From Pseudopedobacter saltans DSM 12145 (GTDB taxonomy: Bacteria > Bacteroidota > Bacteroidia > Sphingobacteriales > Sphingobacteriaceae): 64,000 bases of DNA. Positions within the stretch are counted from its first letter, which is position 1; each line of letters opens with the position of its first letter. Of the stretch, positions 9,730 to 17,160 are shown piece after piece. Position numbers and translations under genes: made by a program. Below the pieces are notes generated by a model. That model was given only the letters and a program-made list of their open reading frames with translations. It was not told where the DNA came from and made no database searches. The stretch spans positions 3,658,001-3,722,000 of the forward strand of contig NC_015177.1 in NCBI RefSeq assembly GCF_000190735.1. Direction: 5' to 3'.

Positions 9730-9911
9730 TTATTCTTCTGTTGTACCAGTTCCCGATGGCTTGTTGTATGAGACGACGGAATAAGGGTTAGAGATATCAA
9801 TAACTTTTTTGCAATACTGTTCAAACTCATCACCATATTGCATTGTAAAGGGCTTTTCTTCCTTTAATACCTGCCTGTGAAAGGTAAGAACTCCTACGGA
9901 AATAAATACAG
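9730..9911 (-). pseudogene. C-terminal remnant of an isoprenylcysteine-type methyltransferase
   Basis: On the minus strand a frame runs from an in-frame stop (complement of 9912-9914) to a stop at 9730-9732 without a start codon. It reads LTFHRQVLKEEKPFTMQYG followed by DEFEQYCKKV. This resembles the C-terminal end of phospholipid/isoprenylcysteine carboxyl methyltransferase-like membrane proteins (typical ending: RQVLxEEKFLxxxYGxEFxxYxxxV). The membrane helices that should precede it are absent or scrambled upstream, so the gene is broken. The assignment rests on this one conserved block. Confidence 0.5.
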
Positions 9912-10259
9912 ATTAATGTGAGTTTGGGATAAGTTGTTTCAGCATCACATTATATCAGTATATATCTGCCTTTTTTACACTAAGCCATTTAATTATGGCT
10001 CTTTGTTGAGTTCTATATCTAATAGATGTTCAATACATCTCACAAGCTTCTTTAAAGCATCTCATGCCCTTCTCATTCCGTATGTATTCTTGTTTTTTGA
10101 AGAAAAACAGCCTTTAACGCTCAATTAATAGGGGATATGGCCTTAAATGATTCATATCAAATTGATTTTTAGCAATTATTTGGTTTTAGCCCGGAATCTT
10201 TTCTTCCATTGAGATAATACACTAAGCCTAAAGAAAAAGAGGGACTTTTGTTCTAAATA
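9912..10259. other. Gene-free stretch between remnant and glycosyltransferase
   Basis: About 350 bases rich in A and T with no reading frame that looks like a real protein on either strand. It may hold further decayed sequence: a minus-strand stretch near 10030-10080 reads like a short helical fragment, but I recognise no family. No clear promoter or terminator was seen. Confidence 0.4.
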
Positions 10260-11417
10260 TTATGCTTCAACTTTGTTCCCATCCATGCTTAAAATGTTTT
10301 TGTTGTTTAACATTGAATAGTAAACATTTGAATACGCTTCCGCAGAGATTTCTATATGATAATACGTTTTGAACGCGTTTATACAATTGTTTTGAATTAC
10401 CGCCTTTTCCGGAGAGAATAGTGCTTGTTTCAAAGTTTCATAGTAGCTCTCCAAAGAGATATCCTTGCTTAAAAAGCCAGTGATTCCGTGAGTAATCATT
10501 TGAGGGATACCTCCAACCGGAGTGCTAATAGGCATACAGCCCATTGATAATGCTTCTATTAAAACGATTGGCATTCCTTCGAAAGTACTGCCCATGCAAA
10601 AAGCATCAGCAATACTTAAATAGTCGCCAATGTTCTTTCTGACACCTAAAAACTCTATTTGAGGGTCGTTTTTAACTTTTTTTAATAATCTTTTATGCAG
10701 ATTTTCATCAATTCCTGTACCTATAATAAGTAACTTACACTTTTTACTTTCCAGCCTATTAAATTTTTGTACGACATCAATTAGCAGCGCTTGATTTTTT
10801 TCTTCCGAGATTCGCCCTATATGAACCAGAAGAAAATCATCTGAATTTGATTTATATAGATTATGAAGTCGTTCACGTTCTTCTGATAATTTTAAATTGG
10901 GTCTGCCATTTTCTATTCTAATGTCGTTTTTTAGGTTATAATGTTGTCTATAGGTTTCACTTCCATTACGCGAAATAGTTATAGGTTTCACTTTTCCATA
11001 TTTATAAAATAGTGTTCTCAAATATTTTGCTGGCAGAAATTTGGGGCTTTCGTGTTGTGCCATATTATGCAGTGTGTGAAAGAAGCGACTTTTTTTGCTT
11101 AATAAGCTATATAACAAGACATATTCAAATGCATTTAAATGTGTATGAACTATTTCCGGTTTAACATTAATGAACCACTTAGTAAGTTTTATATATACAG
11201 ACGGACTAAATCCACTCTTCTTATTAAAACACAAACATTTCACCTGTTTAGAAATATCCTGAGATATAACATCCTGTGAGTTGTTTTTACAAAGCGAAAT
11301 TATATAAACCTGGTAAAAGGCATTTTTTGCCAATTCGTTACATAAATCAACAGCAAATCTTTCAGCACCTCCGGTACTTAAACTGCCGATAATATGCACT
11401 ATTTTTATTTTATTCAT
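10260..11417 (-). CDS. Glycosyltransferase family 4 (GT-B fold)
   Basis: A 385-residue GT4-type sugar transferase. The N-terminus IVHIIGSLSTGGAERFAVDL is the typical acceptor-domain start; the C-terminal domain has LLVHIGRISEEKNQALLIDV, then ADAFCMGSTFEGMPIVLIEALSMG, which is the nucleotide-sugar site with the E-x7-E pair. Such enzymes build surface polysaccharides or glycolipids at the cytoplasmic face. No other polysaccharide gene is adjacent, so the glycan is unknown. It sits in a stretch with a pseudogene and small orphans, suggesting accessory DNA. Confidence 0.87.
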   Translation of the reverse strand: MNKIKIVHIIGSLSTGGAERFAVDLCNELAKNAFYQVYIISLCKNNSQDVISQDISKQVKCLCFNKKSGFSPSVYIKLTKWFINVKPEIVHTHLNAFEYVLLYSLLSKKSRFFHTLHNMAQHESPKFLPAKYLRTLFYKYGKVKPITISRNGSETYRQHYNLKNDIRIENGRPNLKLSEERERLHNLYKSNSDDFLLVHIGRISEEKNQALLIDVVQKFNRLESKKCKLLIIGTGIDENLHKRLLKKVKNDPQIEFLGVRKNIGDYLSIADAFCMGSTFEGMPIVLIEALSMGCMPISTPVGGIPQMITHGITGFLSKDISLESYYETLKQALFSPEKAVIQNNCINAFKTYYHIEISAEAYSNVYYSMLNNKNILSMDGNKVEA

Positions 11418-11566
11418 TTGTCACACTTTTAATTAGGTCATAAAAGGTCGTTTATAGCAATTTTACTTAGCTATTAAGCCTTGGTTTTATGTGTCATCTC
11501 TTTAAGATGATTCTGGTTTTCGATAAGCTGTTTACGATACTATAAAGAGAATTTCTAGTAGTCATT

Positions 11567-11911
11567 CTACTTCTTTACCAGCAATACATTTTCACGATCC
11601 AATAATAAATACCCAAAATCATAACAAAAGATGTAAGAAGTCCCCTTTTGTGTGGTATAGAGATGAGTATGATAATTAAAATCAAACCCTTTTTGCAAAA
11701 GCAGCTCTCTTTTGACTTTCGTTTTTCCGTCCGGATTACAGTTTTTTAAAATCTGATAATTCTTTTTTAAGATCAGGTTGATTTGTTTTAGCAAACTGTC
11801 ATCTGTTGCCTTTAATCTATTATTATAATTAGTTCGGCATTGATCATCGCAGAATTTTTTATCCGATCGGCCAACTACAGGAGTTTGGCAATCTAAACAA
11901 AGTTTTTTCAT
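11567..11911 (-). CDS. Small zinc-ribbon protein of unknown function
   Basis: A 114-residue cytosolic protein starting MKKLCLDCQTPVVGRSDKKFC, with paired cysteines (C5xxC8 and a later CDDQC) forming a likely zinc ribbon, like the DUF2116-type zinc-ribbon families. The remainder is a basic helical segment and a beta-rich C-terminus. I start at the ATG at 11911, because the longer frame to 11992 adds 27 residues unlike the family. It lies upstream of and divergent from the short ssb. The function is unknown. Confidence 0.6.
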   Translation of the reverse strand: MKKLCLDCQTPVVGRSDKKFCDDQCRTNYNNRLKATDDSLLKQINLILKKNYQILKNCNPDGKTKVKRELLLQKGFDFNYHTHLYTTQKGTSYIFCYDFGYLLLDRENVLLVKK

Positions 11912-12115
11912 ATAGCAATGTTTAGTGTTGAAGTTAAATAAATTTCCGGTCAATCCAAAAAATATGGTTGGCTTGTTAATACTCATTAACACTCACGTAT
12001 AAACGTGTATAAACGGATAATATACGACTAAAGCTTTGTACCATAGTCAACTTTGTATCGTCGATGGTCAGAAGATCATTGTTCGTTAAATAGTAAAAAC
12101 TTAAAATTTTAAAAC

Positions 12116-12454
12116 ATGGAAAATGTAATTAACAAAGTAATTCTATCTGGTTTCACAGGTACAGATGTAAATGTAAAAGATTTCGGTAAAAACAAAAGAA
12201 TGGCTCGGGTAAGCCTTGCCGTGAACGAATCGTATAGAACTACGAATGGGGAAGAGGTTAAAAAGACACAATGGTTTACGCTGATATTTTGGAATGCGAA
12301 GGCGACACTTGCAGAGGAGCAAATCAAGAAAGGCACTAAATTAACGGTGGAGGGACGTTTAAATAATAATATTTTCGAAGCAAAGGATGGCACAAAGCGA
12401 TACACTACAGATATTGTTGTCGATGATATAACCTTAGAGACCTCTAGAAAATAG
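12116..12454 (+). CDS. ssb: Short single-stranded DNA-binding protein paralogue
   Basis: A 112-residue SSB-type OB-fold protein: INKVILSGFTGTDVNVKDFG, then VSLAVNESY, then KKTQWFTLIFWNAKATLAEEQIKKGTKLTVEGRL, all canonical. It stops right after the OB fold (ITLETSRK), so it has neither the flexible linker nor the acidic DDDLPF tip that recruits repair partners. The main ssb of this genome lies at 59394-59825 and does have the tip. This is therefore a second, tail-less SSB, as often found on mobile or accessory DNA; it could coat DNA without recruiting partners. Confidence 0.85.
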   Translation: MENVINKVILSGFTGTDVNVKDFGKNKRMARVSLAVNESYRTTNGEEVKKTQWFTLIFWNAKATLAEEQIKKGTKLTVEGRLNNNIFEAKDGTKRYTTDIVVDDITLETSRK

Positions 12455-12584
12455 GAGACTATTGCTTTTGAAATGTGTATTGGAATTCGATTAAAATGAA
12501 CGCTTTGCGTAAGCCTATTTTAAACTCTGCCTGAAAATATGCACTATTTTATCAGACGTAGCTTTAAATCTCTTTCTCGGGATA

Positions 12585-12627
12585 TCTTCAGATCAAGTCT
12601 ACTGATCTAGTGGACTTGATCTGAAGA
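12585..12627. repeat. Perfect 15-bp inverted repeat / long hairpin
   Basis: TCTTCAGATCAAGTC at 12585-12599 pairs with GACTTGATCTGAAGA at 12613-12627 without mismatch. The 13-nt spacer itself can pair three more bases (ACT/AGT). No T run follows either arm, so it is not a standard terminator. It could be a protein-binding palindrome, a REP-like element or the scar of a small mobile element. Confidence 0.8.
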
Positions 12628-12744
12628 CAATCCGCAAGCATAATATGTGCAAACAGCTGTTTTATTTTTATGCTGATATCTAAAACTACCACTCGGTATT
12701 AAAAGTCATAGTTATCTTTAAAATGTTAAATAACGTTAACATGC

Positions 12745-12775
12745 TTTGTGAGGAAGGTATTGACCTGTATATTTG
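12745..12775 (+). promoter_or_regulatory. Strong Bacteroidetes-type promoter with no gene directly after it
   Basis: TTTG at 12745-12748, a spacer of exactly 19 nt and TATATTTG at 12768-12775 give a full match to the Bacteroidetes consensus (TTTG, about 19 nt, TAnnTTTG). Transcription would start near 12781. An intrinsic terminator follows within about 55 nt, before the next gene. Confidence 0.65.
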
Positions 12776-12780
12776 TGTCA

Positions 12781-12836
12781 GGTTTATAATTGGTTAGTTA
12801 AAAGCTTTCATTCTCCCCGTTTGAGAGCTTTTTTTA
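12781..12836 (+). ncRNA. Candidate tiny RNA (about 55 nt)
   Basis: Inferred from the promoter at 12745-12775 and the terminator at 12800-12835. The transcript would have a short A/T-rich 5' part and the terminator hairpin as its 3' half. No open frame of useful length lies inside. Alternatively it is a leader that is terminated before the methyltransferase gene. Confidence 0.35.
12800..12835 (+). terminator. Intrinsic terminator of the candidate tiny RNA
   Basis: AAAAGCTTTC at 12800-12809 pairs with GAGAGCTTTT at 12823-12832 (one G-T pair), with a 13-nt loop and a run of seven T at 12829-12835. Confidence 0.65.
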
Positions 12837-12967
12837 TGTCTTTAATTTTCGATAATCTAAAACAATAAATCTTAAATGAGTATTACTTCGCAAAAGATTA
12901 TAAAATTTTAAGCCCTTTAACAATCTTTTGAATTTTTACTTTTGGATTTGGGTACTACCTTTGCCAA

Positions 12968-13603
12968 ATGGAACTCATAAACGAGACACTCAGGCAATAT
13001 CTGGAGAACTACTGCGAGCCGGAACCAGAGTTGCTAAAGCATATTGACAGAGAAACCAATCTGAAGGTTTTATTGCCCAGAATGTTATCGGGGCATTATC
13101 AGGGTCGGGTTATCAGTATGATAACGAAGTTAGTGAATCCAAAAAGGATATTGGAAATAGGAACTTTTACCGGTTATGCAACACTCTGCTTTGCCGAAGG
13201 CTTAACCGAAGACGGAAAAATATTCACATTAGATATAAATGAAGAGTTGGAAGACAGGGTAAGAGACTATTTTAATCAATCCGATTATGCACAAAAAATA
13301 GATTATCGGATAGGCAATGCGCAGGAAATAATTCCGTTACTAGACGAAGTGTTCGATATCGTCTTTATTGACGCCGATAAGAAAAACAATTATTATTATT
13401 ATCTGCAGGTATTTGATAAAGTAAGAAAAGGTGGGATTGTTATTGTCGATAATGTGCTTTGGAGTGGCAAAGTGTTGGAAAATAAATCAGATAAAGACAC
13501 CAGCAATATCATGAATTTCAACGATGAAATTGCTAAAGATGATCGGGTAGAGAAGCTAATATTACCAGTAAGAGACGGACTATTTATAATCAGGAAAAAA
13601 TAA
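12968..13603 (+). CDS. O-methyltransferase family 3 (SAM-dependent)
   Basis: A 211-residue class I methyltransferase of the catechol/caffeoyl-CoA O-methyltransferase family. Visible motifs are the SAM loop ILEIGTFTGYATLCFA near residue 62, the acidic strand FTLDINEE, the metal-site motif FDIVFIDADKKNNYYYY and the later IVIVDNVLWSGKV. In Bacillus the family member TrmR methylates 5-hydroxyuridine in tRNA, which is a candidate role here too. A -7-like box TACCTTTG at 12956-12963 ends only 4 nt before the ATG, so the mRNA may be leaderless. The gene is 5 nt upstream of the glucosaminidase gene. Confidence 0.85.
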   Translation: MELINETLRQYLENYCEPEPELLKHIDRETNLKVLLPRMLSGHYQGRVISMITKLVNPKRILEIGTFTGYATLCFAEGLTEDGKIFTLDINEELEDRVRDYFNQSDYAQKIDYRIGNAQEIIPLLDEVFDIVFIDADKKNNYYYYLQVFDKVRKGGIVIVDNVLWSGKVLENKSDKDTSNIMNFNDEIAKDDRVEKLILPVRDGLFIIRKK

Positions 13604-13608
13604 AGCGC

Positions 13609-14673
13609 ATGAAATTTCATTTGTCAGTTAAGCATATCCTTTTTTTTGTATTAATTAGTATAGGTTTAAGTTCTTGTTCCTCAAAAAAGAAAGTAATCAA
13701 ACCTAATCATCACGGAGGTTCTACTTATCATCATAATAATAAAGAGATTGAAAAGGAGGTAAATAGGCAGACAAAAGGGAACTTTGTTACTTATACTGCA
13801 CAAACCTACATCGATCGCTTTAAGAACATTGCGATAACGGAAATGAATAAATATGGGATTCCGGCCAGTATTACCTTGGCACAGGGAATTCTGGAGTCAG
13901 GAAATGGAAATAGCGATCTGGCAAGGTATGCGAATAATCACTTTGGTATAAAATGTACAAGCGATTGGAGAGGAAAAGGTTATTATAAGGACGATGACGC
14001 AAAGGATGATTGCTTTAGGGTTTACAGTAATCCGGATGAGAGCTATCGGGATCATTCTGAATTTTTGAAAAGAAAGCGCTATGCCCCCCTTTTTGAATTG
14101 GAAAAAGACGATTATCAAGGTTGGGCGAGAGGATTAAAAGCTGCAGGTTATGCTACAAATCCACGCTATCCCGAATTATTAATTTCTATTATAGAACGAT
14201 ATGAATTGCACAAATTCGACAGAAAGGAAGGTAAAATAGAGAAGATTAGAAGGGAAGACCGTGTTCTGGCAGATATCAACAAAAATATTCCGGCAGAACC
14301 TATAAAAGATAAACCGGTAGATGCACCTGTAGCGATAGAAGGCGACTATTATATTGTTGTAAAAGGAGACACTCCTTATAGCTTATCTAAAAGGTTTGGT
14401 TTAACAGTAGACGAATTGCTACAAATGAATCAGATTTATGATGGCAACATTAAGATAGGGCAAAAATTGTTAATAAAGAAATCAGCCGATACAGCTTTGT
14501 ATAAAGGAAGTAAAGCACCTGTTTACAATCCGACAATTTATACGGTTGCGCCTGGCGACACGCTATTTAGCATTTCCAAACGTTTTAATGTAAGTATAGA
14601 TGATTTAACGAGATTGAATTATATCACAGACAATAATATAAAAGTTGGTCAGGAACTTATAATTAGGAAGTAA
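13609..14673 (+). CDS. Glucosaminidase lipoprotein with two LysM domains
   Basis: A 354-residue envelope enzyme that cuts peptidoglycan glycan strands. The signal peptide ends in GLSSCSSKKK, a lipobox with Cys23. The glucosaminidase domain (about 55-200) shows ASITLAQGILESGNGNSDLAR with the likely catalytic Glu, then NNHFGIKCTSDWRGKGYY and the RDHSEFLKRKRYAPLF block. Two LysM peptidoglycan-binding repeats follow (about 245-290 and 307-354: YYIVVKGDTPYSLSKRFGL and YTVAPGDTLFSISKRFNV). It probably acts in cell-wall remodelling and is followed at 6 nt by the next envelope gene. Confidence 0.9.
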   Translation: MKFHLSVKHILFFVLISIGLSSCSSKKKVIKPNHHGGSTYHHNNKEIEKEVNRQTKGNFVTYTAQTYIDRFKNIAITEMNKYGIPASITLAQGILESGNGNSDLARYANNHFGIKCTSDWRGKGYYKDDDAKDDCFRVYSNPDESYRDHSEFLKRKRYAPLFELEKDDYQGWARGLKAAGYATNPRYPELLISIIERYELHKFDRKEGKIEKIRREDRVLADINKNIPAEPIKDKPVDAPVAIEGDYYIVVKGDTPYSLSKRFGLTVDELLQMNQIYDGNIKIGQKLLIKKSADTALYKGSKAPVYNPTIYTVAPGDTLFSISKRFNVSIDDLTRLNYITDNNIKVGQELIIRK

Positions 14674-14679
14674 GGATTG

Positions 14680-15432
14680 ATGTTAAAAAGGACACCCTAT
14701 ATGCTATTGATAGCGATGCTATTTGCTGTTTCGAAATTGTTCGCACAGGAGATAGAAATGAATGGTGTCGTATTTGATCAACAGACAGGACAGAGAGTCA
14801 ATCGGGTAAATATCAATAACCTTAGGACGGGGATAAAGCTTTTCAATAATACTAAGGCTGAGTTTAAAATTAACGTTAAGCCAGGAGATAAGTTAGTGGC
14901 TGTTGCAGAGGGATATTATATCGATACTTTAATTTATGCAAATCAGACAGCTTTGGTTTTTTATCTGAAAAGAGTAGCTATTCCGTTAAAAGAGGTGCTG
15001 GTAAAGGATTCCGTGTTGTCAGCAATGAAAAGATATGAAGAATTAAGGAAGCAGTTTAGCAGCCTTAATCGGCTGACAAATAGAGATCTGCTTTCTTTTG
15101 GTCAGTCTGGCGTTGGTTTAAGCATAGACGCTTTATGGAACTCTTTTAGTAGAGAAGGCAGAAATGCAAAAAAACTACAGGAGGTTATGGAGCGTGATTA
15201 CATGAATAATTTTATTGATGAAAAATTCAATAAGTCGCTGGTAAGTAAATATACCGGGCTTAAAGGCGATCAATTAGAGTTATTTATGATTAATTATCGG
15301 CCATCATACTATTTTGTATACGGAGCAAGCGATTATGATTTGATCAGTTATGTGAAAATAGCATATATCCGATTTAAGAAAAAGCCATATCCTGACGAGG
15401 TTTCCAATTTAAAACCAATTGAGACGCCGTGA
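14680..15432 (+). CDS. Exported protein with carboxypeptidase-regulatory-like N-terminus
   Basis: A 250-residue exported protein: signal peptide ending in LFAQ, then a beta-sandwich (MNGVVFDQQTGQRVNRVNINNL, about 25-105) like the CarboxypepD_reg-like domain often seen in Bacteroidetes envelope proteins. The C-terminal 140 residues are helical and match no family I know. The ATG at 14680 is preferred over the TTG just before it. Its stop overlaps the next gene's GTG in a GTGA, so the two are translationally coupled and may work together. Confidence 0.7.
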   Translation: MLKRTPYMLLIAMLFAVSKLFAQEIEMNGVVFDQQTGQRVNRVNINNLRTGIKLFNNTKAEFKINVKPGDKLVAVAEGYYIDTLIYANQTALVFYLKRVAIPLKEVLVKDSVLSAMKRYEELRKQFSSLNRLTNRDLLSFGQSGVGLSIDALWNSFSREGRNAKKLQEVMERDYMNNFIDEKFNKSLVSKYTGLKGDQLELFMINYRPSYYFVYGASDYDLISYVKIAYIRFKKKPYPDEVSNLKPIETP

Positions 15433-15752
15433 GATGCCCAATTATTATTTGCTCGTGGCTTAGAGTAGATGGCATGGCCTTGTTTCCCTTTATTTTAATT
15501 AAAAGAAAAGGAATTGATTATAAAAGCCAGCTTATCTTTCACGAGCGCATACATATCAGACAGCAGTTGGAGCTTTTAGTGTTGCCTTTCTATGTTTTAT
15601 ATTTTTTTAATTATCTAATCAATTTGCTACGTTATAAAACCCACTATAAGGCCTATCGTAATATCATTTTTGAAAGGGAAGCTTTTGAAAATGATACTAA
15701 TCCGGATTATCTGGAAAGACGAAGATTTTGGGCTTTTTTGTCATATTTATGA
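15429..15752 (+). CDS. Small membrane protein with HExxH metallopeptidase-like motif
   Basis: A 107-residue protein starting at a GTG overlapping the previous stop; an ATG at 15474 is a second possible start. It holds HERIH (His38, Glu39, His42), the HExxH zinc motif, directly followed by a hydrophobic helix of about 20 residues, and 40 residues on by EREAFEND, which resembles the third-ligand glutamate segment (E..A...D) of M48/M56 membrane gluzincins. No further domain exists. It may be a minimal membrane peptidase or a degenerate relative. The function is unproven. Confidence 0.6.
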   Translation: MRCPIIICSWLRVDGMALFPFILIKRKGIDYKSQLIFHERIHIRQQLELLVLPFYVLYFFNYLINLLRYKTHYKAYRNIIFEREAFENDTNPDYLERRRFWAFLSYL

Positions 15753-15829
15753 CCTCCGTTAGGAAAATTATATACAAATTTGCGGTTTGATTACGTTGTT
15801 CTTTTTTAGATCTGAATAAAATTCGAATC

Positions 15830-16837
15830 ATGAATATACTTTTAAGAAGCTTGTTTGTATTTGTTATTTTTCTTTTAACCATAGCAGGTGCAAATGCGCA
15901 AGCAAGTTTTTCAGAATCAGATACCATTCCCACTTCTATCATTTATCCAAAGAAAAACCCATTTGTTACAAGGCCTAATTATTTCCAGATTACAAAAAAA
16001 ACTTTGCCTTTTTATTTGGTTCAGAGGAAAGTGAATTACTGGAAAACAACCGCATCTTTTGGAATTAACCTGAATCAGGCTGCATTTAGTGACAATTGGA
16101 GTAGTGGAGGGGTTAATTCTATTGCTATGACGGCTTTGATGAACTATAAGTCTGAATATAAAAAGGATGCGAAAAACCTGTCTACAGAGTTTATATTGCA
16201 ATATGGAAAATTGAAAAATAAAGGTCAGATGGAACGCAAGACCAATGACCGTATTTTTTGGGACAACAAAGCCTCTCTGCAGATGTCTAAAAACTGGTAT
16301 TTTTTCGGTTCATTAAGTTTCGAGTCGCAATTTGATATCGGTTATACTTATTTTAAAAGTAAAACAACAGGTAGAGATACCGCAACAGCCATCTCTAAAT
16401 TTATGGCACCAGGCTATCTTACAGAATCTATAGGTTTCGAGTATAAACCGGTAAAATATTTTAGTACGCGTTTAGGTACCGGGACCGCCAGACAGACATT
16501 TATGTTAGACACCACGCTGTATAGAAATAATAGTAAAAACTTTGGTGTTCCTAGAGGAGATAAAGTGAAAAATGAGTTGGCATTTCAGATAGTATCTAAT
16601 TTAGATAAAGATATAGCAACCAATATGAACTTGAAGGCAAGGTATATGATGTTTGTGGCATACGATAAATTGAGTCAAATTGATCATAGGCTGGATGCTA
16701 CCTTAACGGCGAAAGTGAACCGAATGGTGAATGTTACTATAAATGGAACGGCTTTATACGATAATAATTCGGGCGATGGGAAAATTCAGTCCATGCAGTC
16801 TTTAGCGCTGGGTCTGGTTTATAAACTTCCAAGATAA
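15830..16837 (+). CDS. DUF3078 outer-membrane protein
   Basis: A 335-residue exported protein with a cleavable signal peptide (ending near GANAQA). The block NYWKTTASFGINLNQAAFSDNWSSGG is the hallmark of DUF3078, a Bacteroidetes family predicted to form an outer-membrane beta barrel; the rest alternates amphipathic strands and ends in an aromatic-rich barrel strand (SLALGLVYKLPR). The role is unknown. A terminator follows at once. Confidence 0.8.
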   Translation: MNILLRSLFVFVIFLLTIAGANAQASFSESDTIPTSIIYPKKNPFVTRPNYFQITKKTLPFYLVQRKVNYWKTTASFGINLNQAAFSDNWSSGGVNSIAMTALMNYKSEYKKDAKNLSTEFILQYGKLKNKGQMERKTNDRIFWDNKASLQMSKNWYFFGSLSFESQFDIGYTYFKSKTTGRDTATAISKFMAPGYLTESIGFEYKPVKYFSTRLGTGTARQTFMLDTTLYRNNSKNFGVPRGDKVKNELAFQIVSNLDKDIATNMNLKARYMMFVAYDKLSQIDHRLDATLTAKVNRMVNVTINGTALYDNNSGDGKIQSMQSLALGLVYKLPR

Positions 16838-16845
16838 GAGATATA

Positions 16846-16875
16846 AAAATGCCCCACGTTCCGGGGCATTTTTTC
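16846..16875 (+). terminator. Intrinsic terminator after DUF3078 gene
   Basis: AAAATGCCCC pairs with GGGGCATTTT around a 6-nt loop, followed by a T run; it lies 10 nt after the stop. Confidence 0.85.
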
Positions 16876-17160
16876 TGCATAACACTAACTAACTAATTTT
16901 ATTTCCTCGCAGATAGAAATAATATGTTTTTTATTAAAAGTTTAATAATCAGATTTCTAATCCCTTAAATATACATTTTTTAAGTGTGAAACTTAAACAG
17001 TTTTAACAATCTTTAACAAGAATTTTAAGCTTATTTATAATAAGACGCCAAAACATTACCACTTGTTACAAAAGGAAATAAAAAAGTTCTAAAAAATAAG
17101 GTTACACCCTTTCAATCAAAATGATAACTTTGTGGTTTATATAAAAAATCAGATTAGCAG
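16876..17160. promoter_or_regulatory. ffh upstream region with -7 box
   Basis: An A/T-rich stretch without a gene. TAACTTTG at 17125-17132 fits the Bacteroidetes -7 consensus and sits 28 nt before the ffh start; the -33 element is weak. No other structure was seen. Confidence 0.5.

Larger units (their letters stand above)
12455..12967. other. 513-bp intergenic region with hairpin and orphan promoter
   Basis: No protein-coding frame is convincing here. It contains a long perfect hairpin at 12585-12627, a promoter-terminator pair at 12745-12836 that would make a tiny RNA, and the probable promoter of the methyltransferase gene just before 12968. Each is listed separately. Confidence 0.6.

Noticed and set aside
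9934-10128. 64-residue plus-strand frame
   Set aside because: Lies in decayed A/T-rich DNA next to a pseudogene and resembles no family.
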